A model generated the notes under the pieces. It had not been told where the DNA came from. It worked only from the letters and a program-made list of their open reading frames with translations, and ran no database searches. Position numbers and translations under genes: made by a program. A stretch of DNA of 64,000 bases from Ananas comosus (lineage: Eukaryota; Streptophyta; Magnoliopsida; Poales; Bromeliaceae), in contig NC_033632.1 of assembly GCF_001540865.1 (NCBI RefSeq), positions 6,021,629 to 6,085,628 of the forward strand. The letters run 5' to 3'. Below, piece by piece: positions 10,417-22,008 of this stretch. How positions within the stretch are numbered: the stretch's first letter is position 1; each line of letters begins with the position of its first letter.

Positions 10417-13400
10417 TGTAGAACCCAAAGTTTTTATGGTAATTTTCGTATAGTTGGAGGGGCTATCGTATAATTGGATAGTTTTCAACGAAACAAAATC
10501 ACTTTTCTCGAGGTCCGGCAGTGCCGTTAGTCATGAAAGGGACTTTCGTGCTATTAATGTTACTATTAGAACCTGGCCCAAGACACAACAGATTTGCTAT
10601 GGATAGGATTTTCGCTATCCATACGGACAGGGTTTTCTCTATTTACACAGACAGAGTCTCTTCTGTACATGTACGACGTCGAGATACAAAGCATACACAA
10701 AATAATGTAAACAGAGATGATATACACATCCTACACTAGTTACTTAAAATAGCAGAATACAAGTACAACTAAAACTTAAACCATACAATCTTATCAACAG
10801 ATAGAGCATCGAGAACACCTTGAGATAACCAGCATAAAGTAAAAGTACCACTAACTAACCATTAATCCAAATGCTTCATAAAGCCAACAAATAAATCGGC
10901 GATAAGGGATAACAAGAATTATAATAGGTAGACTAAGCAAATGAGTAACTACGGCACCGGTTGATGCTAGCTAATCAGCTTTATCTAGGCGCGAACCTCA
11001 CACTGCGTACTGCATCTCATCACCTAACCCAACTGTAAAAATAGAGAGTGAGAAACATATAAAATATTTTCTAGTAGATATAACCAGCCGACGAAGATAA
11101 GCTGCACCTAATGGTCAACAAGGATAAGGTACTACATAAAAACATGATTATAACAATGATAAGATCTAGGTATCTAGGTCATAATATTATAAATGAATCA
11201 TGAGTTACAGTAGCTAAAACAGGTGACGGCATGATATTAATATAGTAAAATAGAATCATAACTGTAGCTGAGTAATGTCACTACAATATAAGATAAAGTT
11301 ATGGTATATGTGTCGAAGTAATGAAGCTGATCTACACAATTGTTATAATGAGAGTAATACATCTATAGAGATGTCTTTAGTCATAACTATATATCTATTG
11401 AGCTACAGTTCACCAAGTTACCCAATCATTGCCGATCGTTATAGGATCTTGGGAGACTCTTTGATCAACTGTAAGGTCACGATATGCAATTATGCATCAA
11501 TCAACTGGTAGAATACCAACTAATCCAATCAGTGCTCATAATCATAGGATTTTGGGCAGCCTGTTATAATAGGATCTTTGGCAAGGCCGCTATCTGTTAT
11601 CATAGGATTTGGGCAAGCGCTAAGCAGTTGGCACATGCCATATCTATCTGATCTAGACTCGCAGGTGGGGTCCAAACCACTTTTCTGAAAAAGAACACCT
11701 TTGGGCTTTGGCCATAGGTTGGATTAGACTGCCGTGCTGGTGTTCGTGAAATATACAATAGTGTCAAATGCTACATGATCAAACATAGTAGTATCCAACA
11801 TCGGCATACATTGAGGAAACTCCTTAGGAGTGTCAGCGAACCCAAATAAGGTCTAAAATCATATCAAAATGTCCAATAATAGAAGATACATTTAGACTCT
11901 ACATCTTACAAAGCAATACATATATAAGTAAATGACTTATATGGAATAACCAAAGTAAATCAACATGAGAGGTAAGCAGTAAAGGACATGTAAGGAAGGT
12001 GCAAATAAAGTGAATTATGGTTTAACAAGTATAGGAAAGGAAAATTGAGTAAGTGACGACATTACCAACTTCGGATTGAAGCACCTACCTATGCTCTGAA
12101 GCACATGCCCCAAGTCTACGACCTCTGACACACTATCGGTCGACAGCAACGTTATCGAAGCATAGTTTTCGCAAAACGACCTTCGAAACCAACGTGAGTC
12201 ACCAAATGACTACCCGATCGGCAATGCAACTACACATAGGTATTACAATCCCCTACAATGTCCCAAAATACACCAATGTAGGTGTCGGGATGACGTATGC
12301 AAATAGTGTGACAAAGGAGGCAACAACCACCAAACTTAGGTAGTTATATCAGCATACACCGATTTTGGTATAGAAACCATAGAGACATCATACATGCTTT
12401 TGTTGCTGATTTCAACAAGCGAAAATCTTCCCGAACAACTCCCACAAGTTCTGGAGCCCACACGTGCATTGCGTCAAAATGATGGTTTCTGCCCCTACAA
12501 GTCCCCAAGTTGTCATTTTCAGTGTCAGGACGACCAAGGACCACACGGTTAGTCCCAAGGGTTATTCCTACTTAGAAAACGACTACAACAGGGTTTTGGC
12601 GAGTGAAAGCACGGCTGCAACACCTGACCCAACAATTTAGCTGTAAAGGCTCGATATCACCTTTCTAGACACCGTTTCGGTGTCGGATGGACATATGGCA
12701 CGCGTTCATCGCCATGACATCCACAACACTATTTTTGGCATGTCGGGAGAGCCCGCAGTCACATATACTCAGTTTTGGCTAGCAAGTAGATAACTTCAGC
12801 ACCGAAGTCTTGATTTGTGCCGACTTCAGCGTCGGGATAGCATACAATACCCCCACTGCCACCAGAGACCAGTTACGATGGTCTGGTCAGTCGATAAGGC
12901 TCGTCCACCTATATGGGCAGCAGTGACGAAGGTTCTCCAAAATCGGAACCAAAACACGCTATCACGATCAATTTTGCGACATGTTGATGCGTCGTTGCAA
13001 TCCATAAAACCCAGCAAGGGTCTTTAGGCCTCGGACAACCAATCCAGATATCAATCAAGACAGATTGATGATGCCCAACCAGCTACATGACACGAAAAGT
13101 GTCAAAACGGCTGTTGCGCCAAAGCCATGCACAATAACGCTATTTCATTAACGAATTTGATGAGAGCTCATTACCTACGCTCTCGCGGTCGGGCAACTAA
13201 CTAGCGGCGTAAGTAGGTTGATGACGTGCCTTTGGTTGCCACACGTGGGCCACAGCGATGATCGGGGAGCGAGAGATGGCTACGCTGAGGGGATTTAGGT
13301 ACGCTATGGTCACGCACCTCCTGGGGCTGTCCGAAGAGCTCCAACAAGGTGAGCATGGCATCAGGAATGGCCAAGAGATCGTCGTACTCCTAAGAACGAA

Positions 13401-14757
13401 AATCGCTTGCATTGAGATTGACCAGATAAGCAACCTCACCAGCGCGGCATTTCATCGAGCACAAGGGGGGCAGCGGTGAAAGCGATGGTTCAGGGCAGAT
13501 TCGGCCGTAACTTAGGGGAGCATGGGCAAAGGTAGATGTCGAGGAGTGACGTGCTTGCCAGAATGAGTCTGGACGGAACATGAGCTCGGTCATAGAGAAG
13601 GTCCAGGGAGAAGCAGTAGCGGTTGCTTGGGGTAGCAGTGACTAGCCAAGGAGAAGTTGAGGGAGGTTCATTAGAGGGGGAAAGGTGCCAAGGAGGCGGT
13701 GGCCGCATTTGAGGGAGTGGCTATAGCAGCTGCTTGCTTGAAAGAGGCAAAAATGGAGAGATAGAAAGTGGATTCTCGGTTTGAGGGTTTGCCTGTCGGC
13801 CAGGGATGGTTGGACGGGGTAGAGCGACTCCGACAGGCTGCCAGATGGCGACAACGGCCTTGAGCCGCGGATCTCCAAAAACGGGAGAGAGGGAGAGGGA
13901 GAGAGATATATTGAGAGGGATCGAGAAAGAGCCTCGAGAAGGTCGCCGATGGGCGGCGCTGACCGGAGGATGGCCGCTGGCATCGGGAGTGGGCGGTGAC
14001 CGAGGTTGAGGAGAGGAAGAGGGGGAAAAGAGGGGTTGGGGGAGAGAGAGGTTATAGGATTTTAGGGCTTTATTTTTTTTCATTTTGTAACAATTGCAAG
14101 AAAGGTCTTTTGACTGTTCCCTTCTTGCCTACATCCCCACAACACAACGCATTTTTGCGCAGGAGCCCTATTAGAAGTGAAATTTTGCAATTTCACATAT
14201 AAAATATCGTGTTTTTTGCAAGAAAACCCCCTGATAAATTTTAATTCTCAATCTTCATGTTTGTGCCATTTTGCACAACAATCCCCAAATTTCGTGAAAC
14301 TTTAATTGATGTGTCCCTCTCCGAGCCTACTACTTTCATATTAGTCTATTCGCTCGCCAAAGCTCTTAAAATTTTGACATAAAATGATAACTTTTTTGCG
14401 CATTGCCTTTTTTCCTTATTTCATAGAATTGATTTAGCTCTCTGGTTCACAGTTCCTTGCTCTAAACTCACTCCCATGTGTGTTTTGCACATAAGTTTCT
14501 CCAGATGCAAAACCTCACAATTTGACACATGAAATGCCACCCTTTTACATAAAACTTCATTATATCGGTTTCTCTCTTGCCCCTTTTTTTATTTTCAAAA
14601 TATCACTTTATCGCACTAAATAGTACGAAAATCCCTTTCATAACTTACGGCACTGCCAAACCTCGAGAATGGTGATTTTTGTTTCGTTAAAACTGCCCAA
14701 CTTCACGATAGTCCACTATCCTTAATGAAAATTACTGTAAAAACTTTGGGTTCTACA
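10417..14757 (+). mobile_element. 4.3-kb unit with 140-bp inverted ends (giant LTR or TIR element)
   Basis: Starts TGTAGAACCCAAAGTTTTTA and ends with the inverse TAAAAACTTTGGGTTCTACA. The inverted similarity continues for about 140 bp (10417-10557 against 14618-14757) at nearly 80 percent, including CTCGAGGT and GGCAGTGCCGT. The polypurine-like tract just before 10417 suggests a 3' LTR of a Tekay/Del-type gypsy element, which can exceed 4 kb. The long inverted ends instead suggest a TIR transposon. Flanks show no simple target duplication. The interior has no credible gene; 13000-14050 is GC-rich with spurious low-complexity frames. Confidence 0.5.
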
Positions 14758-15103
14758 CTTGATGTGACTATTAACTTCTGTAGAAGTTCTAGTGGAATTT
14801 GGAATTGATCTGTTTGAGAATCCTTGGCAACTTTTCTGTTAAAAACCTTGAACAATACTGCTGAAGCCAGAAGCAGAACTTTTAAATCAGAACTTTTGCT
14901 TTTTTAGATCCGAGAATTAATTTTGGTTCGATGGACAGACACTTATGGGTGGAAATGCCAAGCAGGCGATTAATCTTGCTATTGTATCAACTTCTTTTTC
15001 AAATACCTTGTGTAGAATAATATTCTCTTTTGGAAATTTTATATGCAACTCTTCACCTGTAAGCCTGAGAATAGCAGCTACTGACTCTGATATCTACATG
15101 CAG

Positions 15104-16551
15104 TAAGGCTTTTGCTGATGCCCTTCGTAGTAATGGTGGCAAAGTTGATCTAGTTCTCTTTGAAGGAAAAACTCACACGGATTTGTTTATTCAGGTAATC
15201 AATAAGCAAATCATTTTTTATAACAAAATGAGTAAGTTTCATTCTTTGTTGTTTTCCCTTAATTTTGCTAGATTTTGTTGGATTCAGAATTTGTATAACT
15301 ATACATACCCATGAGGGTTTATAAATGCATTATTTCTTTTTTTTATATTGTACCTCTTAAGCTCTTTAGTAGTGAGTCGGCATAATGGTACTTGCTCGGT
15401 TACACTTGGAGCCAATGTTTGAAGTTTCTGTTTTAGTTGGGGTGTATGATTATCATTTTCAACATTTTGAATCGGTTATGGTAGTTTTGCCTCTTAAAGA
15501 AAATTTGAAAGTATTGAAAAATTATTAAAATTTGGAACAAAATAAACAAAGTAAAGCAATGAATGTCAGTGCCCTTAGACTTACAGAGCTTGACATACTG
15601 TTTGGGTAGCTTGCACTGCACCATGCATCTTAACTGGATTACTTTTTGTTTATCTATCAGAAAGATCCAACTTAAAATTCTTTTTGTTCAATTCCCTCGA
15701 GTCCTTGTAGTTTCAGCTGGCAAGTGGGAGTTCTCAGTCAATTTTAGTTTCTCTTATTTACCACGCATACCTTCTGACTGCACTTGTTCACCCTTTAAAC
15801 TAACAATTCACTTAGACAGGTGCAGAAATATTCTATACTAGCACGAAATGGTAAATACATGGTCAAAATATGTTTAGTTCAAATTATCAGCATTCTAACT
15901 CTGCACAGAAGTATCTATTGGTCTATTACACTGTTATCCAACATATGCATGGTAAATAGCTATATTATGCACAAACACTGATTTGGTTAGTGTTAATATT
16001 AATTAGGTGCAGTTAAGCACTCATCTCATTTAACTTCAGATGAACAAGCTTGAACTACCTTTGGTGTCTGCTTGTAACAATATAGTGATACTATTACAGA
16101 TTTAATGTAATAAGACTCATTTTGCTTGCAGCTCTTGTTTGCACCGACTTTATTATTTATTATTTTCTGTAGAAGCTTTTAACTGTGCTATCAGGTTTTG
16201 CATTAGATTTGCATTAGATTCTTGTTAATATCATTGTCCTCCTTCATTTCTACCCTTTTAACTATTACAAAAGTTTATAAGATGACTAGTAAATACTGCT
16301 AAATGCTGTATACCTCCAAAAGTGTTTAAATTTTGAATTTTTTTGAAGCTGAACTTTTTTTGATCAAATTGGCATTTTAGGATCCTCTTAGAGGTGGTAG
16401 AGATGAGCTGCTCGAAGATATAGTTGCAATGATTAATTCTGATGATGATGATGCATCTACACATGCTAACGATGTCATAGCGGGTTCTCCTGCACGGCGC
16501 CTTGTTCCAGAATTCATGCTAAAACTTGCTCGCAGAATTAGCCCTTTCTGA
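15104..16551 (+). CDS. ICME: Isoprenylcysteine alpha-carbonyl methylesterase, last two exons
   Basis: Exons 15104-15194 and 16381-16551, both with GT-AG borders; stop TGA at 16549-16551. The first exon begins with the last base of a split Ser codon and encodes KAFADALRSNGGKVDLVLFE then GKTHTDLFIQ. The second encodes DPLRGGRDELLEDIVAMINS through to the conserved tail RRLVPEFMLKLARRISPF. This is the C-terminal end of the plant ICME/ICME-like alpha/beta-hydrolases, which demethylate prenylcysteine methyl esters on prenylated proteins at endomembranes and modulate ABA signalling. The His of GKTHTD is the expected catalytic histidine; the Ser and Asp residues lie in exons upstream of the window. 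An acidic DDDD insert sits in the last exon. The preceding intron is over 15 kb because of nested transposons. ICME versus an ICME-like paralogue cannot be settled from this piece. Confidence 0.88.
15195..16380 (+). other. Last intron of ICME
   Basis: A 1,186-bp AT-rich GT-AG intron between the two visible ICME exons, with no transposon or other feature that I recognise. Confidence 0.8.
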
Positions 16552-17750
16552 AGCGTCTTTATTCGAATTTCGAGGTGATGAATCAACTTCTCTTAATGGC
16601 TACTCTAGTTCTTTCATTCACTTGTTTTTTGAATTAATTGCATATATATACCTGGAAAGTAGTGAAATTATAGTTAATGCCTCAGCAAAGTTGTAATAAT
16701 TAACATAAAATCTGTTATGTAAATTACGCCATTGGTCACTAAACTTATAACAGAATTTTCACTTAGGTCACCACACTTCTACTAGTTGCTATTTGTTGTA
16801 CTAATTGCTAATTTCTGTAGTCCTTCCCCTATGACAAGCTCCAATTCAATTTTTCTGATGGAGATGATGTGGCAGCTGATTTAGCTATCACATTATCTTG
16901 AAAGATGACACTGGGTGATGTAACAGCTGATTCAATTACTATTTCATCTTAAGCTGTTGGAAGGCAATAACCCTATAGGGCTAATCTCTCTTGTGTTGTC
17001 TTCTGAACTATTTATGCTTATTTTGTAAATTTATACCTTAGGAGCCTTTTCCAAAACCCCAGCAGTTGAATAACTGAAGTTAAGTATTTGCATCGAAAGA
17101 AATGCACATTGAATGCATCAATAGTTGAGTAGCTTTTTTAAACAAACAAGCTTGTTGCCTTCGCCAAAATATTCCACTCATGGAAGAAAGGGGGAAAAAT
17201 TTTATGAGTTTCCTCTCTTGCTATTCTGCTTCAAGTTTGTGGGATGAAAGGGAATGCGTAGTCTAATTTAATTCATGTGTGAAATTATGTCTAGTGCACA
17301 TTTATTTATTTTTTACTAAACAACCTAAACTTTGGTGTTTGTTGGTTATTTTTGGTTAATTTTTACTCTTCATTTCATTAACCGGCAAGCACCACAGAAA
17401 TAGTAGGTACACATTGTTGTTGAACACTTGTAAATTCATTTAATCTTTCTTCTTCATATTTCAATAAGCTGCGTTACTTCAGTATTATTAGGCTCTTTTA
17501 TTTCTTTGTAAACCCACTATTCACTAAGAAATACAATTAGAATTGATAAATTTTCTTTTCAACCACATTTGCTACGAAATGAAGTGATTTTTGTTGTCAT
17601 GAAATTGTTGATGGCTTGATATTTTTATTCATATTTACGTCAAATTTGGTTTACTACCAATTTCCCCGTTAAGGGTGAATTTTGGTTGGGACATTCATTT
17701 TACTACATGTGATCATTCGGAAGTGATCCAATGATCGGATAATGGATCTC
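16552..17750. other. ICME 3' flank, no further feature
   Basis: AT-rich sequence after the ICME stop, presumably 3' UTR then intergenic. No coding potential or structured repeat recognised. Confidence 0.5.
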
Positions 17751-17754
17751 CAGC

Positions 17755-18085
17755 ACGGATTTAAGTCATGTGGCACAGGGTTATGTCGAAAATTTGCCAG
17801 TATAGTACAACACGATGCGTGCCGGGCTGTGCCGATGAGTGCCGGTCAAAAAAAAAATATTTGCTGACACATAATGGCATGAATTATCTATTTTCTTTAG
17901 CAACAAAATTTTTTAATTGCTTATTATGTATCTTTATCAAAATTTTTAAACTTTATTGAGAAAATTATTTACTAATTTAAAGAAAAGAGGGTTTTGAGTT
18001 GTGCCATCGGTATGGGAACTGTATCAGGACGGTATCTTGTTGGTACGATACGGCACAGTGGATATGATCTGTGTCGATGGACGCT
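17755..18085. repeat. Dispersed repeat with GGCACAG/GTGCCG motifs
   Basis: The ends carry related inverted words around GTGGCACAGGGTTATGTCG (left) and GGTACGATACGGCACAGTGG (right). The type is seen repeatedly in monocot genomes, but I cannot assign a superfamily and see no target duplication. Confidence 0.3.
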
Positions 18086-18316
18086 TAAATACTTGATCTC
18101 TAGTTATAGTTCCTAAAGGTCAACTCAGAAAGGTTTTTTTACCTTTTTCAAATGGTTTTAAGTGAACTAGCATGCACGGTTAGTGTGCCGTTGAAAAGCT
18201 TCAAGTAATTTGTGAATGGAGTTGTTATTTGTCCCATCTAACATGCAAATTTCATGCATTTGGCCGGTTATTTTGCATGAGTAGCAAACCCCTTTTTGTT
18301 CAGCTTTGATCATCTA

Positions 18317-18775
18317 TGGTGGCCGTTTGGTTAGATGTAATTACAAATGCAGTGTAGTTGGAGATGCATGCAGTTGAAAATGCAGTAGTTGCAACTACAT
18401 GCATCCTGTTTGGTTGGATGTAGTAGAAAGCGTTGCAATTATAAATAATTTGTTTGCTTGCATGCAGTTGAGAAATATTTTGTAAAATTTTATCATTTTA
18501 TATATATGATGGTGAGATTACCTCCAATATAAAAAAGAAAAATATTTGTTGTTTAAAAAATAATTAAGAAGGTAAGCATACATTTTGTTTAAAGTTACTT
18601 TTTTCAACTACTGTAGTTGGAACTGCGGCTAATTTGAGCGTATTTCGAACTGTTGCAGTGAGGCCTCCTCCTGCAATTCCTACTGCAGCAGTTGGAGTTA
18701 AGTATATCAAGCCAAATTCAATGCAAGCAGTTACAATTGCAATGCAGTTGTAATTGCGTGCTACTAAACGGCCCC
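18317..18775. mobile_element. MITE with GGCCGTTT termini
   Basis: Inverted ends: left GGCCGTTTGGTTAGATGTAA, right on the opposite strand GGCCGTTTAGTAGCACGCAA. Both continue into CAATTACAA/GCAGTTG-rich sequence. A possible 3-bp duplication CTA flanks it (18314-18316, 18776-18778). Related ends occur at 19471 and 56951. Non-coding. Confidence 0.6.
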
Positions 18776-18778
18776 CTA

Positions 18779-19455
18779 GTGTACGCGCACATCCATTCAC
18801 AACGCTGTCTCTGCCTTTCTTCCGACCTAATAGATTAAATCCAACTGTCCAATTTTTAAATTGAGAAAACACTAACTAATTGAGTTGTGACAATTGGAGT
18901 GTAAGATTGGATGGACTATGAACGGCATTGCAGTGCACTGATGTGCAGCTGTACAGCCTACAATGGGTGCGGGCAATAAGTATTTGATCTAAATATAGGG
19001 TAAAATGTAGGACAGTCCCTGTATTATTCTGATATTACAACTTGTCCTTATATGTTTCGCTTTAATGCTTTATTCTCGAAAAATTCACATATATTACACT
19101 TCAGTTCTTGCTGTAAATAAAAAAAATCATGATGAGCAAATTTCGAGCTGAGTGGTCACTCGCATACTAGTAGTAGTTCTTTTCATTGTTATTTATCATA
19201 TGTTATATTATGCTTATACATGCACTGTTCTGTACCTATCATGTAGTTGATGTTTTAGTTCATTGATGTTATTTTTCACTTCTGCTATGTTATATAGATT
19301 CTTAGCGTTGGAGTTTATTTCGTGTTAGATGTCTTGCACGCTCATGGGCTATGTTGGATCTTAGTCTTTATGCATATGCTCGGTTTCGAATCCTTGGTGT
19401 CGGGGATTCGCATGCAAATTGTAAGTTGATAGGTAGATACAAACTATTGGTTCCA
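18779..19455. other. Intergenic sequence, nothing recognised
   Basis: AT-rich single-copy-looking sequence without convincing coding potential or inverted repeats. Confidence 0.4.
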
Positions 19456-19509
19456 AATCTATGGTTTCTTAGGGGCTCGTTGATTGTATGTAGTTGCAAT
19501 TGTATTGTA

Positions 19510-19517
<8 letters not shown>

Positions 19518-19598
<81 letters not shown>

Positions 19599-19692
19599 CT
19601 CTAGCTGGATATATACATGGCATCAGAAGATGTGTGTGATACGGGGCTCGCGCTCGGATTGGCGATNAGAGAGAGAGAGAGAGAGAGAGAGT
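19518..19692. repeat. (TA)n(GA)n microsatellite with single-N join
   Basis: A TA tract runs into a long GA tract ending near 19597; a second GA tract follows the single N at 19667. This is a collapsed or unjoined microsatellite. The spurious open frame across it is repeat-encoded Arg-Glu. Confidence 0.9.
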
Positions 19693-20232
19693 GGGGCTAC
19701 TATACTCTTATGAGTATTGGACCTTTCGTACTCATAAGTTGTTTTTGATGATAGGGCTTCCGAATCGACGATCCACTCCGTTAAATATGATTTAGAGTAT
19801 TTGAAACTTCTAGAAAATAAATTTTATAAATTTTCGAAATCATAATAAAGTCCATCAAGCAGGCATAAAATGAACGGTCAAAATCGAACGACGTCCTAAA
19901 AATGGATGATCGGTTCCTTCAATTTAAGATCGGAGTTATTGATTTTTATCTAGGTAGTGAATAGAATTTTCTATTAAAAATTCAACCTATTTCAATTTTT
20001 TTACACCGTTAAACTAGCAAGTATCACATACCGACCGTTAAAAATTGTCAATTTTGTGAGCTTTTGATCGTAAGGTAAATGATGTCAAAAAATTATGAAA
20101 TTTGATTTCTAGAAGTTTTAAATGCTCTAGATAATATTTAACGGTATAGATCGTCGATTCATAAGCTCGATCATGGAAAACAATTTATGAGTACGAGGGC
20201 GATTGTACTCATAAGAGTATAGTAGCCGGACT
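19693..20232. mobile_element. Hairpin MITE, cluster copy A
   Basis: Ends GGGGCTACTATACTCTTATG and, inverted, GGCTACTATACTCTTATGAG. The arms continue through CCGTTAAATATGATTTAGAG on the left and its inverse near 20130. Nearly the whole roughly 540-bp element can fold back. It is flanked by GA and TA microsatellites. Confidence 0.75.
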
Positions 20233-20249
20233 CTATATATATATACATA

Positions 20250-20482
20250 TAGAGTCCCGCCGGGATACTATCGATAGCACGAAACATTTTGTGCTATCAA
20301 GTTTTCTGCCGTTAGATTCACCTCTTTTATCATTTTCATCCGTTCGATTATACTATTTAGCTAACCACCCAATCAACCCTAGGGGGCCAACATCATTCTA
20401 ACCGCACATCTTTTAATCCAAGGGTAGAAAACTTAATAGCATAAAGTCATTAGTGCTATTAATAATATCCCAGCCTAGTTCT
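20250..20482. mobile_element. Short MITE, cluster copy B
   Basis: About 230 bp with inverted ends GGGATACTATCGATAGCAC and, inverted, GGGATATTATTAATAGCAC. The interior has CTAACCACCCAATCAACCCT and related text that recurs in copy E (22.0 kb) in opposite orientation. Flanked by TATATA. Confidence 0.7.
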
Positions 20483-20493
20483 ATATATACATA

Positions 20494-21033
20494 TAGAATT
20501 AGGCTACTATACTATCTATAGTACCGGCGCTCCGATACTATAGTCTTGTTTTCAATCTTAGGGTGTTCAAATTAACGATCCACACCGTTAAATATGATCT
20601 AGGGTATATGAAGTTCTTAGGAATAAAATTTTAGTTTTTTTCGACATCGTTTACTTAGTAAATAAATTATGTCAAAATGGACGGTGGAAATTGAATAATC
20701 TTTAAAATTTGAGCATAGGACTTTTAAATTCAATATCAAGAATGTTAACCTTAATTTAGATAGTTTAAAGTATTTTCTATCAAAATTTGAAGAAATTTAG
20801 ATTTTTCTACACCGTTAAACTTCAAACTCGCCATAGTAGCCATTGAAAATTGACAATTTTAAAATGGTTTGATCATAAAGTAAACTATGTTGAAAAAATA
20901 TAAAATTTTATTTCTAAAAATTTTAAATACCCTAGATCAGTTTTAACGGTGTGGATCGTTGATTTGAACACCCTAAGATCGAAAACGAGACTATAGTATC
21001 GGAGCCCCGATACTATAGATAGTATAGGAGACT

Positions 21034-21037
<4 letters not shown>
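20494..21037. mobile_element. Hairpin MITE, cluster copy C
   Basis: Ends TTAGGCTACTATACTATCTA and the inverse of CTATAGATAGTATAGGAGAC. Long arms include CGATACTATAGTC and GGTGTTCAAATTAACGATCC with its inverse. Followed by a (CT)n microsatellite. Confidence 0.75.
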
Positions 21038-21067
<30 letters not shown>

Positions 21068-21081
21068 CTATATATATATAT

Positions 21082-21656
21082 AGCTAGGCTGGTATACTAT
21101 TGGTAGTACGGAGGCCTTCGTGTTACCAAGTTATTTTCAATGATGCGACTTGCAAATCGACGATCGGCTCCGTTAGACTTGATCTACACTATGAAAAGTA
21201 TTTGAAAACTAAATTTTATAATTTTTCGACATCATTTGGCTAGTGATCAAGAGGTCTAAAAATTGAAAATTTTAATGGTAGATGTGATGCGTTTGTAAAT
21301 TTAATAGTATAAAACAATCCAAGATGAAATTTTTATAGAAATTTTTTTTCACTATTTAGAATNGATGAAATTTTTATAGAAATTTTTTTTCACTATTTAG
21401 AGTAAAATCAGTACTTCTGATCTTAAATTCAAGTCTTTTATCATCATTTTTTAAGAGATTTTTATTTTCAGCCGTTTATTTTTAGACTACTCGTTTGATA
21501 AGTAAATGACGCAGAAAAATTATGAAATTTAGTTTCTAAATACTTTTAATAGTGTAGATCAAATCTAACGGAGCTGATCGTCGATTTGGAAGTCGCATCA
21601 TTGAAAACAACTTGGTAGCACGGAGGCCTTCGTGTTACTGATAGTATACTAGCCTA

Positions 21657-21660
<4 letters not shown>
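21082..21660. mobile_element. Hairpin MITE, cluster copy D (contains an N join)
   Basis: Ends TAGGCTGGTATACTATTGGT and the inverse of ATAGTATACTAGCCTA. The arms include CGACGATCGGCTCCGTTAGA. It is the same subfamily as copy H. A single N at 21363 is flanked by two identical roughly 38-bp stretches, so part of this copy is duplicated by the assembly. Confidence 0.75.
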
Positions 21661-21695
<35 letters not shown>

Positions 21696-21770
21696 NTTCT
21701 TAGGGGCTCGATGATTGTATGTAGTTGCAATCATACTGGAATTATAATATATATATATATATAAGTTTGA
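21661..21770. repeat. (CT)n tract, N join and duplicated MITE end
   Basis: A CT microsatellite ends at an N (21696). The sequence after it, TTCTTAGGGGCTCG, then ATTGTATGTAGTTGCAAT and a TA tract, repeats 19456-19535 almost exactly. Confidence 0.75.
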
Positions 21771-22008
21771 TGTTTGTTTTGATGTATTTGAATTTAAGTG
21801 CTATAGTTAAGAGTTGCATAAGGTAAGTCAATTGCAGCAGTTAGAACTACGTGAAAATTGGCCGTAGTTTCAGGTATTGTAGCTAAAAAGAGTATATTTA
21901 AATAAAAGATAAGGTTCTCTTTTTAATCATCTTTTAAATAAAAGATATATTTTCTTCTACATTGGAGAAAATTTTGCTACTTTGTATATAAAATGATAAA
22001 ATTTGTAG

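Larger units (their letters stand above)
1..15103 (+). other. Intron of ICME gene, expanded by nested transposons
   Basis: The first recognisable ICME exon starts at 15104 after an AG acceptor and begins in mid-codon, so everything upstream in the window is intron or lies beyond an undetected exon. I found no ICME coding segment in 1-950 or 14769-15103. Stretches 614-947 and 14769-15103 are ordinary AT-rich intron sequence with no feature I can name. An 11-bp direct repeat, CTTGATGTGAC, sits at 948-958 and again at 14758-14768, bracketing the transposon nest. The ancestral intron apparently read straight from one copy into the other. Confidence 0.7.

Noticed and set aside
13642..14083. 113- and 120-codon minus-strand frames near 14 kb
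   Set aside because: Ser/Pro/Leu-rich, overlap each other in different frames, lie inside a transposon-derived unit and match no known domain.
953..14757. A single full-length LTR retrotransposon from TGTGACGC to TTCTACA with a CTTGA duplication
   Set aside because: The left terminus and the unit at 10417 do not share an LTR sequence, so the bracketing repeat may be coincidental or belong to a rearranged composite; kept only as an observation.
19350..19713. 120-codon frame across the TA/GA tract
   Set aside because: Ile-Tyr and Arg-Glu dipeptide runs encoded by microsatellite, with an N inside.
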